From the NCBI GenBank assembly GCA_964613805.1, contig CAZTJF010000017.1:1-64000 (forward strand): DNA of 64,000 nt, given 5' to 3'. The position numbers and the translations under genes were made by a program. Origin of the DNA: XYD12-FULL-36-8 sp964613805 (GTDB taxonomy: Bacteria; Bacteroidota; Ignavibacteria; Ignavibacteriales; Ignavibacteriaceae). This document shows, in pieces, positions 34,571 through 43,793 of this stretch. Below the pieces are notes generated by a model. It was not told the origin of the DNA and ran no database searches. It worked only from the letters and a program-made list of their open reading frames with translations. Position 1 is the stretch's first letter. Every line of letters begins with the position of its first letter.

Positions 34571-35734
34571 ATGAATAATTTTATTATAGTAATTTTGGAT
34601 GGTGTTGGTGCTGGTCAACTTCCGGATGCTCACCTTTATAATGATGTAGGAAGCAACACTCTTGCTAATACTGCCAAAGCTGTAGGCGGGTTAAATCTCC
34701 CAAACCTTCAAACACTCGGTCTTGGTAATATTATTGAAATACAAGGTGTCAATGAAATTACTAAACCCAAAGCATCATTTGGTAAGATGTTGGAAATTTC
34801 AAGAGGGAAGGATTCAACAACTGGTCATTGGGAAATGGGTGGACTGTTTGTTGATTTAGATTTCTCATATTTCCCAAATGGATTTCCAGAACAACTAATG
34901 GATAAGTTTTTAGCTTTAACTGGGTGTGTTGGTTTTCTGGGAAACAAAACCGCTTCCGGCACGGAGATAATTCAGGAATTAGGTGATGAGCATGTTACAA
35001 CCGGATTTCCCATTGTATATACATCTGCAGACTCAGTTTTTCAGATCGCAGCTCACGAAGAGATCATTCCATTAAAAAGACTTTACGAAATATGCAGGAT
35101 TGCTCGAGAAAAAGTTTTAATTCCACCAATTATTGTAGGGCGAGTAATTGCACGTCCTTTCATAGGAACAAGGGGAAATTATTCGCGTACTGTGAATCGC
35201 AAAGATTTTTCTTTAAATCCACCAACTGAAACGATTCTAGATGTTCTTTTAAAAAGAGGAAACAACACCATTGGAATTGGGAAAGTGAATGACCTTTTCA
35301 ATTACAAGGGTATAGGTGTTATAGAGAAGACAAAATCGAATGATGAAGGATTTATAAAGGTACTGGAATATGCGAGAAATAGTAGTGACAGCTTAATTTT
35401 TGCTAACCTGGTTGATTTTGATGTTTATTTCGGACATAGAAATGATCCTTTTGGCTTTGCAGAAGCACTTAAAAATTTCGATGCTTTACTTCCTCAACTT
35501 ATTGATGTGCTTGATGAGTCAGATGCTTTGGTCATTACTGCTGATCATGGAAACGACCCGACAACTCCAAGTACTGATCACAGCAGGGAGTATGTTCCTC
35601 TGTTATTCTACAGAAAAAATAAAGTCGCTAAAAATCTTGGTATCCGTAAAACATTTTCTGATGTTGCAAAAACTGTGGGCGATTTTTTCAAAGCCAATAA
35701 TTCTCTACAGGGGGAAAGTTTTTTGCATGAATAG
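34571..35734 (+). CDS. deoB: Phosphopentomutase
   Basis: The 387-residue enzyme converts ribose- or deoxyribose-1-phosphate into the 5-phosphate in nucleoside salvage. Alkaline-phosphatase-superfamily metal motifs are present: FIIVILDGVGAGQLPDA at the start, GKDSTTGHWEMGG with the phosphorylated Thr, FQIAAHEE, and the C-terminal ADHGNDPTTPSTDHSREYVPLLFY. Length is normal. Its last eight bases overlap the ATG of the next small gene. Confidence 0.97.
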   Translation: MNNFIIVILDGVGAGQLPDAHLYNDVGSNTLANTAKAVGGLNLPNLQTLGLGNIIEIQGVNEITKPKASFGKMLEISRGKDSTTGHWEMGGLFVDLDFSYFPNGFPEQLMDKFLALTGCVGFLGNKTASGTEIIQELGDEHVTTGFPIVYTSADSVFQIAAHEEIIPLKRLYEICRIAREKVLIPPIIVGRVIARPFIGTRGNYSRTVNRKDFSLNPPTETILDVLLKRGNNTIGIGKVNDLFNYKGIGVIEKTKSNDEGFIKVLEYARNSSDSLIFANLVDFDVYFGHRNDPFGFAEALKNFDALLPQLIDVLDESDALVITADHGNDPTTPSTDHSREYVPLLFYRKNKVAKNLGIRKTFSDVAKTVGDFFKANNSLQGESFLHE

Positions 35735-35912
35735 TAAGAAAGCGGAAAATCGTTTAAAGAGTAAATTACTAACAGATGCTCAGGTAAGAATTGATACAAT
35801 AATGAAAATTCAATCACTCCCCTCTGAAATTGTAGTGAAATTAATCCAAGCAAAAGGCAGTTTAAGAAAAGACAAAAAGGGAAGTTTGCGGATTGTTAAA
35901 AAAGCAAAATGA
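35727..35912 (+). CDS. Small basic protein between deoB and PIN gene (unknown)
   Basis: The 61-residue protein (MNSKKAENRLKSKLLTDAQV, rich in Lys) starts at ATG 35727 within the end of deoB (CATGAATAG), behind GGGGGAAAG. It ends 20 bases inside the next gene. I do not recognise a family. It is mostly helical and basic by composition. The overlap on both sides suggests coupled translation, and its position before a PIN-domain gene resembles the antitoxin place of VapBC pairs, but no AbrB, MetJ or Phd motif is visible. Confidence 0.65.
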   Translation: MNSKKAENRLKSKLLTDAQVRIDTIMKIQSLPSEIVVKLIQAKGSLRKDKKGSLRIVKKAK

Positions 35913-36297
35913 ATATTTAATTGATACTGATGTTATCGAAGAGCATTTGCTTCACAAAAAAAAAGAAGATGAAACTTATCTTGAAAAATTATTACAAAGA
36001 GGAATTTGCTTTTCAACTGTCTTAAATGCTTCGGAATTACTGTACAAAGCAGCAACAGAAATAGAACAGCAAATGGTATTAGATATCTTAAGTGGACTAA
36101 AAATCTTAGGTCTAAATTCACGCTACAGTTTGCTCGTTCCCAAATATTCTGCACATACAAAGAATTACAGTGAAGCATTATTTTGTGTTGTTGCCGACTA
36201 TAATAAGCTGCCAATAGTCACATTGAATAAATACAGATACCGAAAAATCGGGTTGATAACTTATCATCCCGATGAAATTTTATTTACGGACAAATAG
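35893..36297 (+). CDS. PIN-domain (VapC-like) protein
   Basis: The 134-residue protein has the PIN pattern: EYLIDTDVIEEHLL with Asp11 at the first acidic position, STVLNASELLYKA with Glu48, and YSEALFCVVADYNKLPIVTLNKYRY, where Glu94 stands in the usual third Asp position and Asp102 is nearby. PIN proteins are Mg-dependent RNases, often toxins. The start is TTG 35893 behind GGGAAG; no in-frame ATG covers the first strand. It overlaps the small basic gene by 20 bases. Toxin role is inferred. Confidence 0.75.
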   Translation: MLKKQNEYLIDTDVIEEHLLHKKKEDETYLEKLLQRGICFSTVLNASELLYKAATEIEQQMVLDILSGLKILGLNSRYSLLVPKYSAHTKNYSEALFCVVADYNKLPIVTLNKYRYRKIGLITYHPDEILFTDK

Positions 36298-36586
36298 CGA
36301 TAGTATTTATTCAATAGCGAAATCTTTGTTTAGATGTTATTACTTCTTCATGAAAATTTATTAAACAGTGCTTTTTTAAAATCATATTTCTTCAAATAAA
36401 TTTTCAAAATTTAGAATCTTCACTGCTGAACTTTAACTCTTGAGTTGACAATCAAATTATAAAAATATTTACTTCAACTTTCATTTGAAATATTAATGGT
36501 TTATTTTTGTACAAATTTGAAACTGATCAAAACTCAAAAAAATAAATAAAGTTTCTAATTGCAAAATAATTCATAAGGAATAGCTT
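36298..36586. other. Intergenic region before rpoD
   Basis: The 289 bases are very AT-rich. I see one promoter candidate (36445-36471) and no ORF, hairpin terminator or repeat of note. Two AATAGCGA copies (about 36293 and 36313) lie just after the PIN gene. Confidence 0.6.
36445..36471 (+). promoter_or_regulatory. Candidate rpoD promoter
   Basis: A perfect TTGACA (36445-36450) is followed by AT-rich bases with TATTTA at 36466-36471 (15-base spacer) or TTTACT at 36468-36473 (17-base spacer). The leader to rpoD would be about 110 bases. The -10 is poor, so the call is moderate. Confidence 0.4.
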
Positions 36587-37441
36587 GTGAAAATTGTAAA
36601 GCAGTTTACAAATCGTGAAAATCAATCACTTGATAAATATCTTCAGGAGATTGGTAAGATAGATTTGCTCACACCTGAACAAGAAATAGAACTGGCTATT
36701 AGAATTAGAAAAGGTGAGCAGATAGCTTTAGAGCAATTGGCTAAAGCTAATTTAAGATTTGTAGTTAGTGTTGCAAAACAGTATCAGAATCAAGGACTTT
36801 CCCTCGGTGATTTAATCAACGAGGGTAATCTTGGGCTTTTAAAAGCCGCTAAAAGATTTGATGAAACACGAGGTTTCAAATTCATTTCCTATGCTGTTTG
36901 GTGGATTAGGCAATCCATCCTGCAAGCGCTTGCGGAACAAGCAAGAATAGTTAGATTACCGCTGAATCGAGTTGGTGCACTCAATAAAATTGGTAAAGCT
37001 TATAGTAACCTTGAGCAAGAGTTTGAACGTGAACCAAGTGCGGATGAACTTGCAAAAGAGCTTGATATGGATGCGGCAGAAATTGCGGACACTTTAAAAA
37101 TTTCTGGCCGTCATATTTCAATGGATGCACCTTTCACTCAAGGTGAAGAAAACAGTTTATTAGATGTTATAGAAAGTGATCTTCAGCCCTCCCCAGATCA
37201 TTTTTTGATGGATGAATCACTCAAAGCAGAAATTGAAAGAGCATTATCTACACTTTCTGAACGGGAAGCCGAGGTTATTAAATTATATTTTGGTCTCGAT
37301 AAAGAGAATTCCCTCACACTTGAAGAAATAGGTGAACGATTTAATCTTACAAGAGAAAGAGTACGACAAATCAAAGAGAAAGCTATTAGACGTCTTCGAC
37401 ACACTTCCCGAAGTAAAAATTTGAAAGCTTATCTCGGTTAA
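36587..37441 (+). CDS. rpoD: Primary RNA polymerase sigma factor, short form
   Basis: The 284-residue sigma factor has region 1.2 (LDKYLQEIGKIDLLTPEQEIELA), region 2 (ANLRFVVSVAKQYQNQGLSLGDLINEGNLGLLKAAKRFDETRGFKFISYAVWWIRQ in pieces), region 3 and region 4 with EEIGERFNLTRERVRQIKEKAIRRLR. There is no region 1.1, as in Bacteroidota/Chlorobi-type primary sigmas of about 285 residues. It starts with GTG 36587 behind AAGGA. The next gene begins three bases after its stop. Confidence 0.95.
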   Translation: MKIVKQFTNRENQSLDKYLQEIGKIDLLTPEQEIELAIRIRKGEQIALEQLAKANLRFVVSVAKQYQNQGLSLGDLINEGNLGLLKAAKRFDETRGFKFISYAVWWIRQSILQALAEQARIVRLPLNRVGALNKIGKAYSNLEQEFEREPSADELAKELDMDAAEIADTLKISGRHISMDAPFTQGEENSLLDVIESDLQPSPDHFLMDESLKAEIERALSTLSEREAEVIKLYFGLDKENSLTLEEIGERFNLTRERVRQIKEKAIRRLRHTSRSKNLKAYLG

Positions 37442-37444
37442 TTT

Positions 37445-38167
37445 ATGCCGATAAGTAAAATACTTTCAACATTTGTGCTTATTCTCCTCCTTTCTATACT
37501 TTATTTAGGATGTACTCCCTCATCTTATTCATTAAGATATAAAAACAACGCAGGCATCAAAACTTATGAAGATTCTTTAAAAGCTGGACTAATAAAAGGC
37601 GAAAGTGATGATTTGCTTTACTACTCACAGTCGCAAGATACTTCATCTGAATTTCAAGATTGGGAAAATGATGAAGAAGAAAACTTAGGTGATGAGTCTG
37701 TTGTTGATATTTCCTCAGTACTTAAAAGATTAAAGACTTCTATTGAAACACAAGATTCTGTACTGACGAATACTACTCCGAGAGAACGGATGTTGATTGA
37801 AATCATAAAGTACATGGATACGCCCTACAAATATGGCGGCAACTCACAAGATGGGATAGACTGTTCGGCTTTTACGCAAAATGTTTTTAGTAATTGTTTT
37901 GGTATTAATCTGCTGCGTTCTGCAAGAGAACAATTTTCACAGGGGTACACGATTCGTGATAAGGAGGATCTTGTCTTTGGCGATTTAGTGTTCTTTAATA
38001 CCCGCAGGGCAGTTCGCCCCGGGCATGTTGGAATTTATATCGGAGATAGTCTTTTTGCCCATGCAAGCTCTTCTAAGGGAGTCATTGTCTCACCGCTTAC
38101 ACACAAGTACTATTTAAAGAGATATATGGGCGGGCGAAGAATCAATGATATCTTTAGTAAGAACTAA
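37445..38167 (+). CDS. NlpC/P60-family peptidoglycan hydrolase lipoprotein
   Basis: The 240-residue protein has a lipoprotein signal ending in LYLGC (Cys23). An acidic linker (about 50-110) leads to an NlpC/P60 domain with catalytic Cys140 (GIDCSAFTQNVF), His194 (RPGHVGIYIG) and a third polar residue probably at His206 (LFAHASS). Such enzymes cut cell-wall peptides. It starts three bases after the rpoD stop and is likely co-transcribed, which is notable for a cell-envelope gene. Confidence 0.92.
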   Translation: MPISKILSTFVLILLLSILYLGCTPSSYSLRYKNNAGIKTYEDSLKAGLIKGESDDLLYYSQSQDTSSEFQDWENDEEENLGDESVVDISSVLKRLKTSIETQDSVLTNTTPRERMLIEIIKYMDTPYKYGGNSQDGIDCSAFTQNVFSNCFGINLLRSAREQFSQGYTIRDKEDLVFGDLVFFNTRRAVRPGHVGIYIGDSLFAHASSSKGVIVSPLTHKYYLKRYMGGRRINDIFSKN

Positions 38168-38205
38168 TCTGTCCTCTCTGTGGTAAATCACTCCTATTTT
38201 CTACA

Positions 38206-38235
38206 ATGACATTTTTTTTTCATATCGGATATAAT
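38206..38235 (+). promoter_or_regulatory. Candidate promoter of the metal ATPase gene
   Basis: ATGACA (38206-38211) and a perfect TATAAT (38230-38235) are 18 bases apart, 49 bases before the ATPase start. I see no dyad in the spacer of the kind bound by MerR-type regulators. Confidence 0.5.
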
Positions 38236-38283
38236 ATTTAGTTTAACTGTCAGTATTTAATATTTGTATAGACTCATTATAGG

Positions 38284-40161
38284 ATGTCGAAGATTTTCTT
38301 AAATAAAATAATTTCTAAAGAATTACTGCTGATATCATTAGTAACTATTTTATTGGTTGGCGGGATTCTAATCGAGAAAAGTGATCAACTAACAGAAGTT
38401 CAATATTTAAGATTTGCAATTCTTTTGCTGGCATATTTCATTTCCGGCTGGACAGTTTTATCAAAGGCATTTAAAAAATTATTCAAAGGGAATTTTTTTG
38501 ATGAAAATTTTTTGATGTCAATTGCTACAATTGGAGCAATTTTAATAAATGAACTGCCTGAGGCTGTAATGGTAATGCTGCTTTACAATATCGGAGAATT
38601 TTTACAAAAAATTGCAGTGGATAATTCAAGAAAATCTATTCACTCATTGCTTGAGTTACGACCGGAAGCCGCATATCTTAAAATCGATGGTGAGCTAATT
38701 AAAACTGATCCCGCAGAAGTAAAAATTGGTGATACAGTTTTAGTCAAACCGGGAGAGAAAATTCCTCTGGATGGGAAAGTAATAACTGGAGCATCTTATG
38801 TGGATACCTTTGCTTTAACTGGTGAATCTATTCCTAAAATTGTTACGCAAGATGATAATGTTTTGGCGGGAATGATAAACAAATCAGGAACAATTGAAGT
38901 AAGAGTTGATAAACTTTTCAGTGAATCATCAATAGCTAAGATTATGCAGCTTGTTGAGTTTGCCGCGCATAAAAAAGCAAAAACAGAAAAGTTCATAACT
39001 AAGTTTGCGAGAATTTATACCCCAATAGTGGTGCTAATCGCCGCAGTGATTGCTTTTATTCCGCCGATATTATTTCCCAGCCAAACATTTTCCGATTGGA
39101 TTTATAGATCATTGGTAATTCTAGTTGTTTCATGTCCATGTGCATTGGTAATCAGCATTCCACTAAGTTACTTCGGAGGATTAGGAAGCGCATCAAAAAG
39201 GGGAATATTAATTAAGGGTTCAAGCTACCTCGATACTCTGACCGAATTAAGAACGGTTGTTTTTGATAAGACAGGAACCCTTACCAAAGGCATATTTAAA
39301 GTTACAGATATGATTACGCAAAATGGATTTACACGAGATGAAATTTTATATTATGCATATTTAGCTGAAGCAAATTCAAATCATCCAATTGCAGATTCGA
39401 TTAAGGAAGCTTATGGTAAACAACTTAAAATTTTCGAGACTTATGAACAGCAAGAAATTTCGGGTTTTGGTGTCAAAGCGAATATAAATGGCAAATTAAT
39501 CATCGCTGGTAATGATAAACTGTTGCATGCAGAAAATATTGAACATGATGTTTGCAGTGTTGAAGGAACAGTAATTCATGTTGCAGTGAATTCGATTTAT
39601 GCCGGTTACTTAATTATCTCTGACGAATTGAAAGAAGATTCAGTAAAAGCTATCGAAAGTTTAAAATTTTTAGATATTGATAAAATTATCATGCTCAGCG
39701 GCGATAACGAATTCACCACTTCAAGATTTGCAAAAAAATTAAATATTGACAGCAGTTTCAGCGAGTTGCTACCTGAAGATAAACTTAATAAGCTGGAGGA
39801 AATAATATCTGAAACCAAATTTGGTAAAGTAGCTTTTGTCGGTGATGGTATTAATGATGCTCCGGTAATAGCACGTGCCGATTTAGGTATTGCAATGGGC
39901 GGCTTGGGTTCGGATGCAGCCGTTGAAGCATCCGATATTGTAATCATGGAAGATCAGCCATCCAAAGTTTCAGAGGCAATTTTAATTGCAAAGAAAACAC
40001 AGAAAATTGTAAGACAAAATTTAATTTTTTCACTTGCAATAAAAGGAGTCTTTATTTTACTTGGTGGAATTGGAATTGCATCTATGTGGGAAGCGGTGTT
40101 TGGTGATATGGGTGTAGCTTTAATTGCCATATTAAATGCAACACGCATCTTTAAAATATAA
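38284..40161 (+). CDS. Soft-metal-transporting P1B-type ATPase (Zn/Cd/Pb-like)
   Basis: The 625-residue transporter exports metal ions from the cytoplasm. Visible motifs: TGES (179-182), the membrane metal site CPC (Cys284, Cys286) in VVSCPCALVISIPLSYFGG, the phosphorylated Asp328 in DKTGTLT, GDGINDAPV, and a last helix with GDMGVALIAILNATRI. The Asp in the last helix fits the Zn/Cd/Pb (ZntA/CadA) group more than copper. There is no N-terminal metal-binding domain. ATG 38284 has only a weak binding site. Substrate is inferred. Confidence 0.93.
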   Translation: MSKIFLNKIISKELLLISLVTILLVGGILIEKSDQLTEVQYLRFAILLLAYFISGWTVLSKAFKKLFKGNFFDENFLMSIATIGAILINELPEAVMVMLLYNIGEFLQKIAVDNSRKSIHSLLELRPEAAYLKIDGELIKTDPAEVKIGDTVLVKPGEKIPLDGKVITGASYVDTFALTGESIPKIVTQDDNVLAGMINKSGTIEVRVDKLFSESSIAKIMQLVEFAAHKKAKTEKFITKFARIYTPIVVLIAAVIAFIPPILFPSQTFSDWIYRSLVILVVSCPCALVISIPLSYFGGLGSASKRGILIKGSSYLDTLTELRTVVFDKTGTLTKGIFKVTDMITQNGFTRDEILYYAYLAEANSNHPIADSIKEAYGKQLKIFETYEQQEISGFGVKANINGKLIIAGNDKLLHAENIEHDVCSVEGTVIHVAVNSIYAGYLIISDELKEDSVKAIESLKFLDIDKIIMLSGDNEFTTSRFAKKLNIDSSFSELLPEDKLNKLEEIISETKFGKVAFVGDGINDAPVIARADLGIAMGGLGSDAAVEASDIVIMEDQPSKVSEAILIAKKTQKIVRQNLIFSLAIKGVFILLGGIGIASMWEAVFGDMGVALIAILNATRIFKI

Positions 40162-40183
40162 AAGCCGTACGAAAAGTACGGCT
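40154..40183 (-). terminator. Terminator of the ribonucleotide reductase gene
   Basis: AGCCGTAC (40163-40170) and GTACGGCT (40176-40183) form a perfect 8-bp stem with a 5-base loop. On the minus strand it is followed by TTTATATTTT, so it ends the minus-strand gene. On the plus strand it lacks a T-run, though it begins one base after the ATPase stop and could still slow readthrough. Confidence 0.85.
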
Positions 40184-40205
40184 CCAAGTGTTGTCAGTGA
40201 TTAAA

Positions 40206-43200
40206 TTAACTGCATCCTGTTGTTGAACCACAGCTAAGGCATTTCAAGCATGTTCCGTTTCTTACCATCATTGTACTTTGACATTCGGGGCAAATATCGC
40301 CGGTGTATCCGGATTGAATTGCTCTTTTAACTTTTGATGTAATCGTATCTGAAGATGAACGTGACTCCGTGCTCGGTGAAAAAGGTGTCTCACTTGATGA
40401 TAAGGAATATTCGTATGAATCGTTTTTATCTAATTCAACCAATCGTTCACTAACGATCTCCTCACTCTCAAATTCAGGTTCAACAATTTTTTTAACTATT
40501 CCTTTGGATGCTTTTCCATTTAGCTCAGTTGGTTCTACATGAGCAAGATCGTATCTGCCAAGGTAGGAAACTGCCAATTCTCTGAATATGTAATCTATAA
40601 CTGATGTCGCCATTTTTATTTTTTCATTGCCTGTTACGATTCCACTCGGATCAAACTTTGTGAATACAAAAGCATCAATGAATTCTTCCAACGGTACACC
40701 ATGCTGAAGACCAAGTGACACTGAAATAGCAAAACAGTTAAGCAAGCTTCTTACAGCAGCACCTTCACGATGCATATCAATAAAAATCTCACCTATTTGA
40801 CCATTTTCGTATTCACCTGTTCTAATGTAAACCGATTGCCCATTAATTTTTGCTTTTTGTGTGTAACCAGTTCGTCGGTAAGGTAATCTTCTTCTCTTCG
40901 CAATGTACCTATGAATTATTCTTTCGGCAATTTTTACTATATCATTCTTTTCTTTTTCCTCAATTATTGCTTCCAATTCATCTTCGCTCAAAGTATTGAG
41001 GGGTTGAGATAATTTTGAACTATCTCGATAAATTGCATTGGCTTTCACACCTAATTTCCAAGATTGCATGTAAGAATCTTTAATATCATCAACACTCGAC
41101 TGGTTTGGAAGATTGATTGTTTTAGAAATGGCTCCTGAAATAAATGGCTGTGCTGCTGCCATCATTTTAATGTGGGCAATTGATTTTATAAATCTTGAAC
41201 CCTTTTTGCCGCATTTGCTTGCACAATCAAAAACAGGATAATGTTCATGCTTCAAGAACGGTGCACCCTCAATGGTCATTGTGCCGCAGACGTAATCATT
41301 TGCGGATGCAATTTCTTGTTTGGAAAATCCAAGCTTCTCAAGCATGTTAAAATCAAAGTCATTTATTTCTTCTTCTGTGAAGTTGAGCTTTTTAATTAAG
41401 AAATCTGAGCCGATCACAAATTTGTTAAAAGCAAAACTGAGATCGAAAACTGATACCAGAGCTTTTTCAATTTTACTTAGAACTTCTTCGGTGAATCCTT
41501 TAGCTTTAAGGGATTCGGGATTGATATAAGGACATCCAATCAAAGTACCTGAACCTTTGGCATATTTTACAATTTCGTTAATTTGATCTTTATTGTAACC
41601 AAGTCTCTCTAACGCAAGTGGAATAGATTGATTGATTATTTTAAAGTATCCGCCGCCTGCAAGTTTTTTAAATTTCACTAAAGCAAAATCAGGTTCAATG
41701 CCGGTTGTGTCACAATCCATTACCATGCCTATTGTACCAGTTGGGGCAATGACTGTTACTTGAGCATTTCTGAAACCGTGCTCTGTACCAAGTTCCAGTG
41801 CCCTGTCAGCATCTTCTCTTGCTGCCTTTAACAAATCGGAGGGACAATATTTGGGGTTAATTCCCATAGGATAGATTGTCAATCCTTCATATTCATCGCT
41901 GGGAACGTTGTACGCTGCTCTACGATGATTTCTAATCACTCTTAGCATGTGTTCATGATTAAGATTGTAGTGTGTAAATGTTCCAATCTCTTTAGCCATT
42001 TCTGCTGAAGCAGCATATGAGGACATGTGCATTATACCGGTAATTGCGCCACAAATTGAAAATGCTTCGTTACTGTCGTAGGGAATGCCTTGCAGCATCA
42101 ATAATGATCCTAAGTTAGCATAACCCAATCCTAATGTTCTAAAGTCATAACTTTTTTGTGCAATCTCTCTGCTTGGAAATTGTGCCATCAAAACACTAAT
42201 CTCCAAAACGACTGTCCACAATCGGGTTGCATGACGGAAGGAAGGGACATTGAATTCTTTCGTTTTAGTATCATAGAACTTAACAAGATTAAGTGATGCG
42301 AGGTTGCAAGCAGTATCATCTAAGAACATATACTCACTGCATGGATTAGAAGCTTTGATGTCTCCATTCTCCGGACAAGTGTGCCATTCATTGATTGTTG
42401 TATGAAACTGAATTCCAGGATCTGCACAGGACCATGCCGCGAAAGAAACATCATCCCAAAGAGCATTTGCTTTGAGTGTTCGGTAAGGTTTAGGTTCTCT
42501 ATTTTCCTTTGCGGCTTTTTTCTTTTCAACTCTCCAATTTAGATTCCATTCTCCATCATTTAGAACAGCATTCATAAATTCGTTAGTAACACGAATAGAG
42601 TTGTTTGAATTTTGTCCGGATACAGTAGAATAAGAATCCGAATTCCAATCCGTAGAATAAATTGGGAATTCTATTGATTTAAATCCAAGCTTTGCGAGAT
42701 GAATTACTCTTTCAATATAATTGTTTGGAATATGTGCCTTTCGCGCTTCAACTACAGCATTTCGTAATTTCTTATTTAGTGTTTTACTAAAACGATCATT
42801 TTCTGGATGTTCGTCATAGCAAGCTTTCATTATTGCGTTAAGGTGATAATTGCAGAGCTTAGATCCGGCAACCAATGAAGCAACCTTTTGTTCTTCAATG
42901 ACTTTCCAATTAATAAATTCTTCGATGTCGGGATGATCCATATCGATAGTAACCATTTTAGCAGCACGTCTTGTAGTTCCACCGGATTTGATTGCACCGG
43001 CAGCTCTATCGCCAATTTTTAAAAACGACATTAAACCTGATGATTTTCCACCCCCGCTTAATGGTTCGCTTGATCCGCGCACATCAGAAAAATTTGAACC
43101 GGTTCCCGAACCATATTTAAATAAACGTGCTTCACGAACCCATAGGTCCATAATGCCGCCTTCGTTCACTAAATCATCACTTACAGATTGAATAAAGCAT

Positions 43201-43793
43201 GCATGCGGTTGTGGGTGAGTGTAAGCATCAGCTGAAGATGTTAATTCGCCGGTTTTGTAATCAACATAGTAATGACCTTGTGAAGGACCGGTAATTCCGT
43301 ATGCCCAGTTCAATCCGGTGTTAAACCATTGCGGACTGTTTGGTGCGGACATTTGATTTGCTAACATGTAAACAAGTTCATCGTGAAAAGCTTTCGCGTC
43401 CGGTTCTGAATCAAAATATTTTCCATGCCAACCCCAGTATGTCCAGCATCCGGCTAAACGTAGAAAAACCTGACGTGCATCAGTTTCTGATGAATACCGT
43501 TCTTTTTCCGGAAGCAGCTCTAATTTTTCTATATCAGCTTTAGATGACTGCAGCCAAACTGGAACTCCTTTTTCACGAACTTTCTTTAGAAGCTTGGGAA
43601 CTCCGGCTTTTCTAAAATATTTTTGTGCTATAATATCAGTGGCAACTTGCGACCAATGTGACGGAACAAAAACATCTTCCATTCTAAAGACAATTGAGCC
43701 ATCCGGATTTCTGATTTCTGAAGTTCGTTTTTCAAATTCAAACGATGATAACGGATCCTTTCCGTTTTCAGTATAAAATCTTTTTATTTGCAT
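40206..43793 (-). CDS. nrdJ: Ribonucleoside-diphosphate reductase, adenosylcobalamin-dependent (class II)
   Basis: The 1195-residue enzyme makes deoxyribonucleotides using coenzyme B12 and no oxygen. Catalytic residues are visible: Cys199 (PHACFIQSV), the NPCSE triad Asn483-Cys485-Glu487, and Cys496 (TACNLASLNL). PTGTIGMVMDCDTTGIEPDF follows later. A TSCPD-like region and a cysteine-rich tail (CPECQSTMMVRNGTCLKCLSCGSTTGCS, in pieces) end the protein and probably regenerate the active-site thiols. No intein. It starts with ATG after GGGAG. It would let cells make DNA precursors with or without oxygen if B12 is available. Confidence 0.96.
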   Translation of the reverse strand: MQIKRFYTENGKDPLSSFEFEKRTSEIRNPDGSIVFRMEDVFVPSHWSQVATDIIAQKYFRKAGVPKLLKKVREKGVPVWLQSSKADIEKLELLPEKERYSSETDARQVFLRLAGCWTYWGWHGKYFDSEPDAKAFHDELVYMLANQMSAPNSPQWFNTGLNWAYGITGPSQGHYYVDYKTGELTSSADAYTHPQPHACFIQSVSDDLVNEGGIMDLWVREARLFKYGSGTGSNFSDVRGSSEPLSGGGKSSGLMSFLKIGDRAAGAIKSGGTTRRAAKMVTIDMDHPDIEEFINWKVIEEQKVASLVAGSKLCNYHLNAIMKACYDEHPENDRFSKTLNKKLRNAVVEARKAHIPNNYIERVIHLAKLGFKSIEFPIYSTDWNSDSYSTVSGQNSNNSIRVTNEFMNAVLNDGEWNLNWRVEKKKAAKENREPKPYRTLKANALWDDVSFAAWSCADPGIQFHTTINEWHTCPENGDIKASNPCSEYMFLDDTACNLASLNLVKFYDTKTKEFNVPSFRHATRLWTVVLEISVLMAQFPSREIAQKSYDFRTLGLGYANLGSLLMLQGIPYDSNEAFSICGAITGIMHMSSYAASAEMAKEIGTFTHYNLNHEHMLRVIRNHRRAAYNVPSDEYEGLTIYPMGINPKYCPSDLLKAAREDADRALELGTEHGFRNAQVTVIAPTGTIGMVMDCDTTGIEPDFALVKFKKLAGGGYFKIINQSIPLALERLGYNKDQINEIVKYAKGSGTLIGCPYINPESLKAKGFTEEVLSKIEKALVSVFDLSFAFNKFVIGSDFLIKKLNFTEEEINDFDFNMLEKLGFSKQEIASANDYVCGTMTIEGAPFLKHEHYPVFDCASKCGKKGSRFIKSIAHIKMMAAAQPFISGAISKTINLPNQSSVDDIKDSYMQSWKLGVKANAIYRDSSKLSQPLNTLSEDELEAIIEEKEKNDIVKIAERIIHRYIAKRRRLPYRRTGYTQKAKINGQSVYIRTGEYENGQIGEIFIDMHREGAAVRSLLNCFAISVSLGLQHGVPLEEFIDAFVFTKFDPSGIVTGNEKIKMATSVIDYIFRELAVSYLGRYDLAHVEPTELNGKASKGIVKKIVEPEFESEEIVSERLVELDKNDSYEYSLSSSETPFSPSTESRSSSDTITSKVKRAIQSGYTGDICPECQSTMMVRNGTCLKCLSCGSTTGCS

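Noticed and set aside
40206..43793. Possible intein in the large ribonucleotide reductase
   Set aside because: The protein reads continuously through all catalytic motifs and has no splicing-block Cys/His-Asn pattern; its length is normal for this subfamily.
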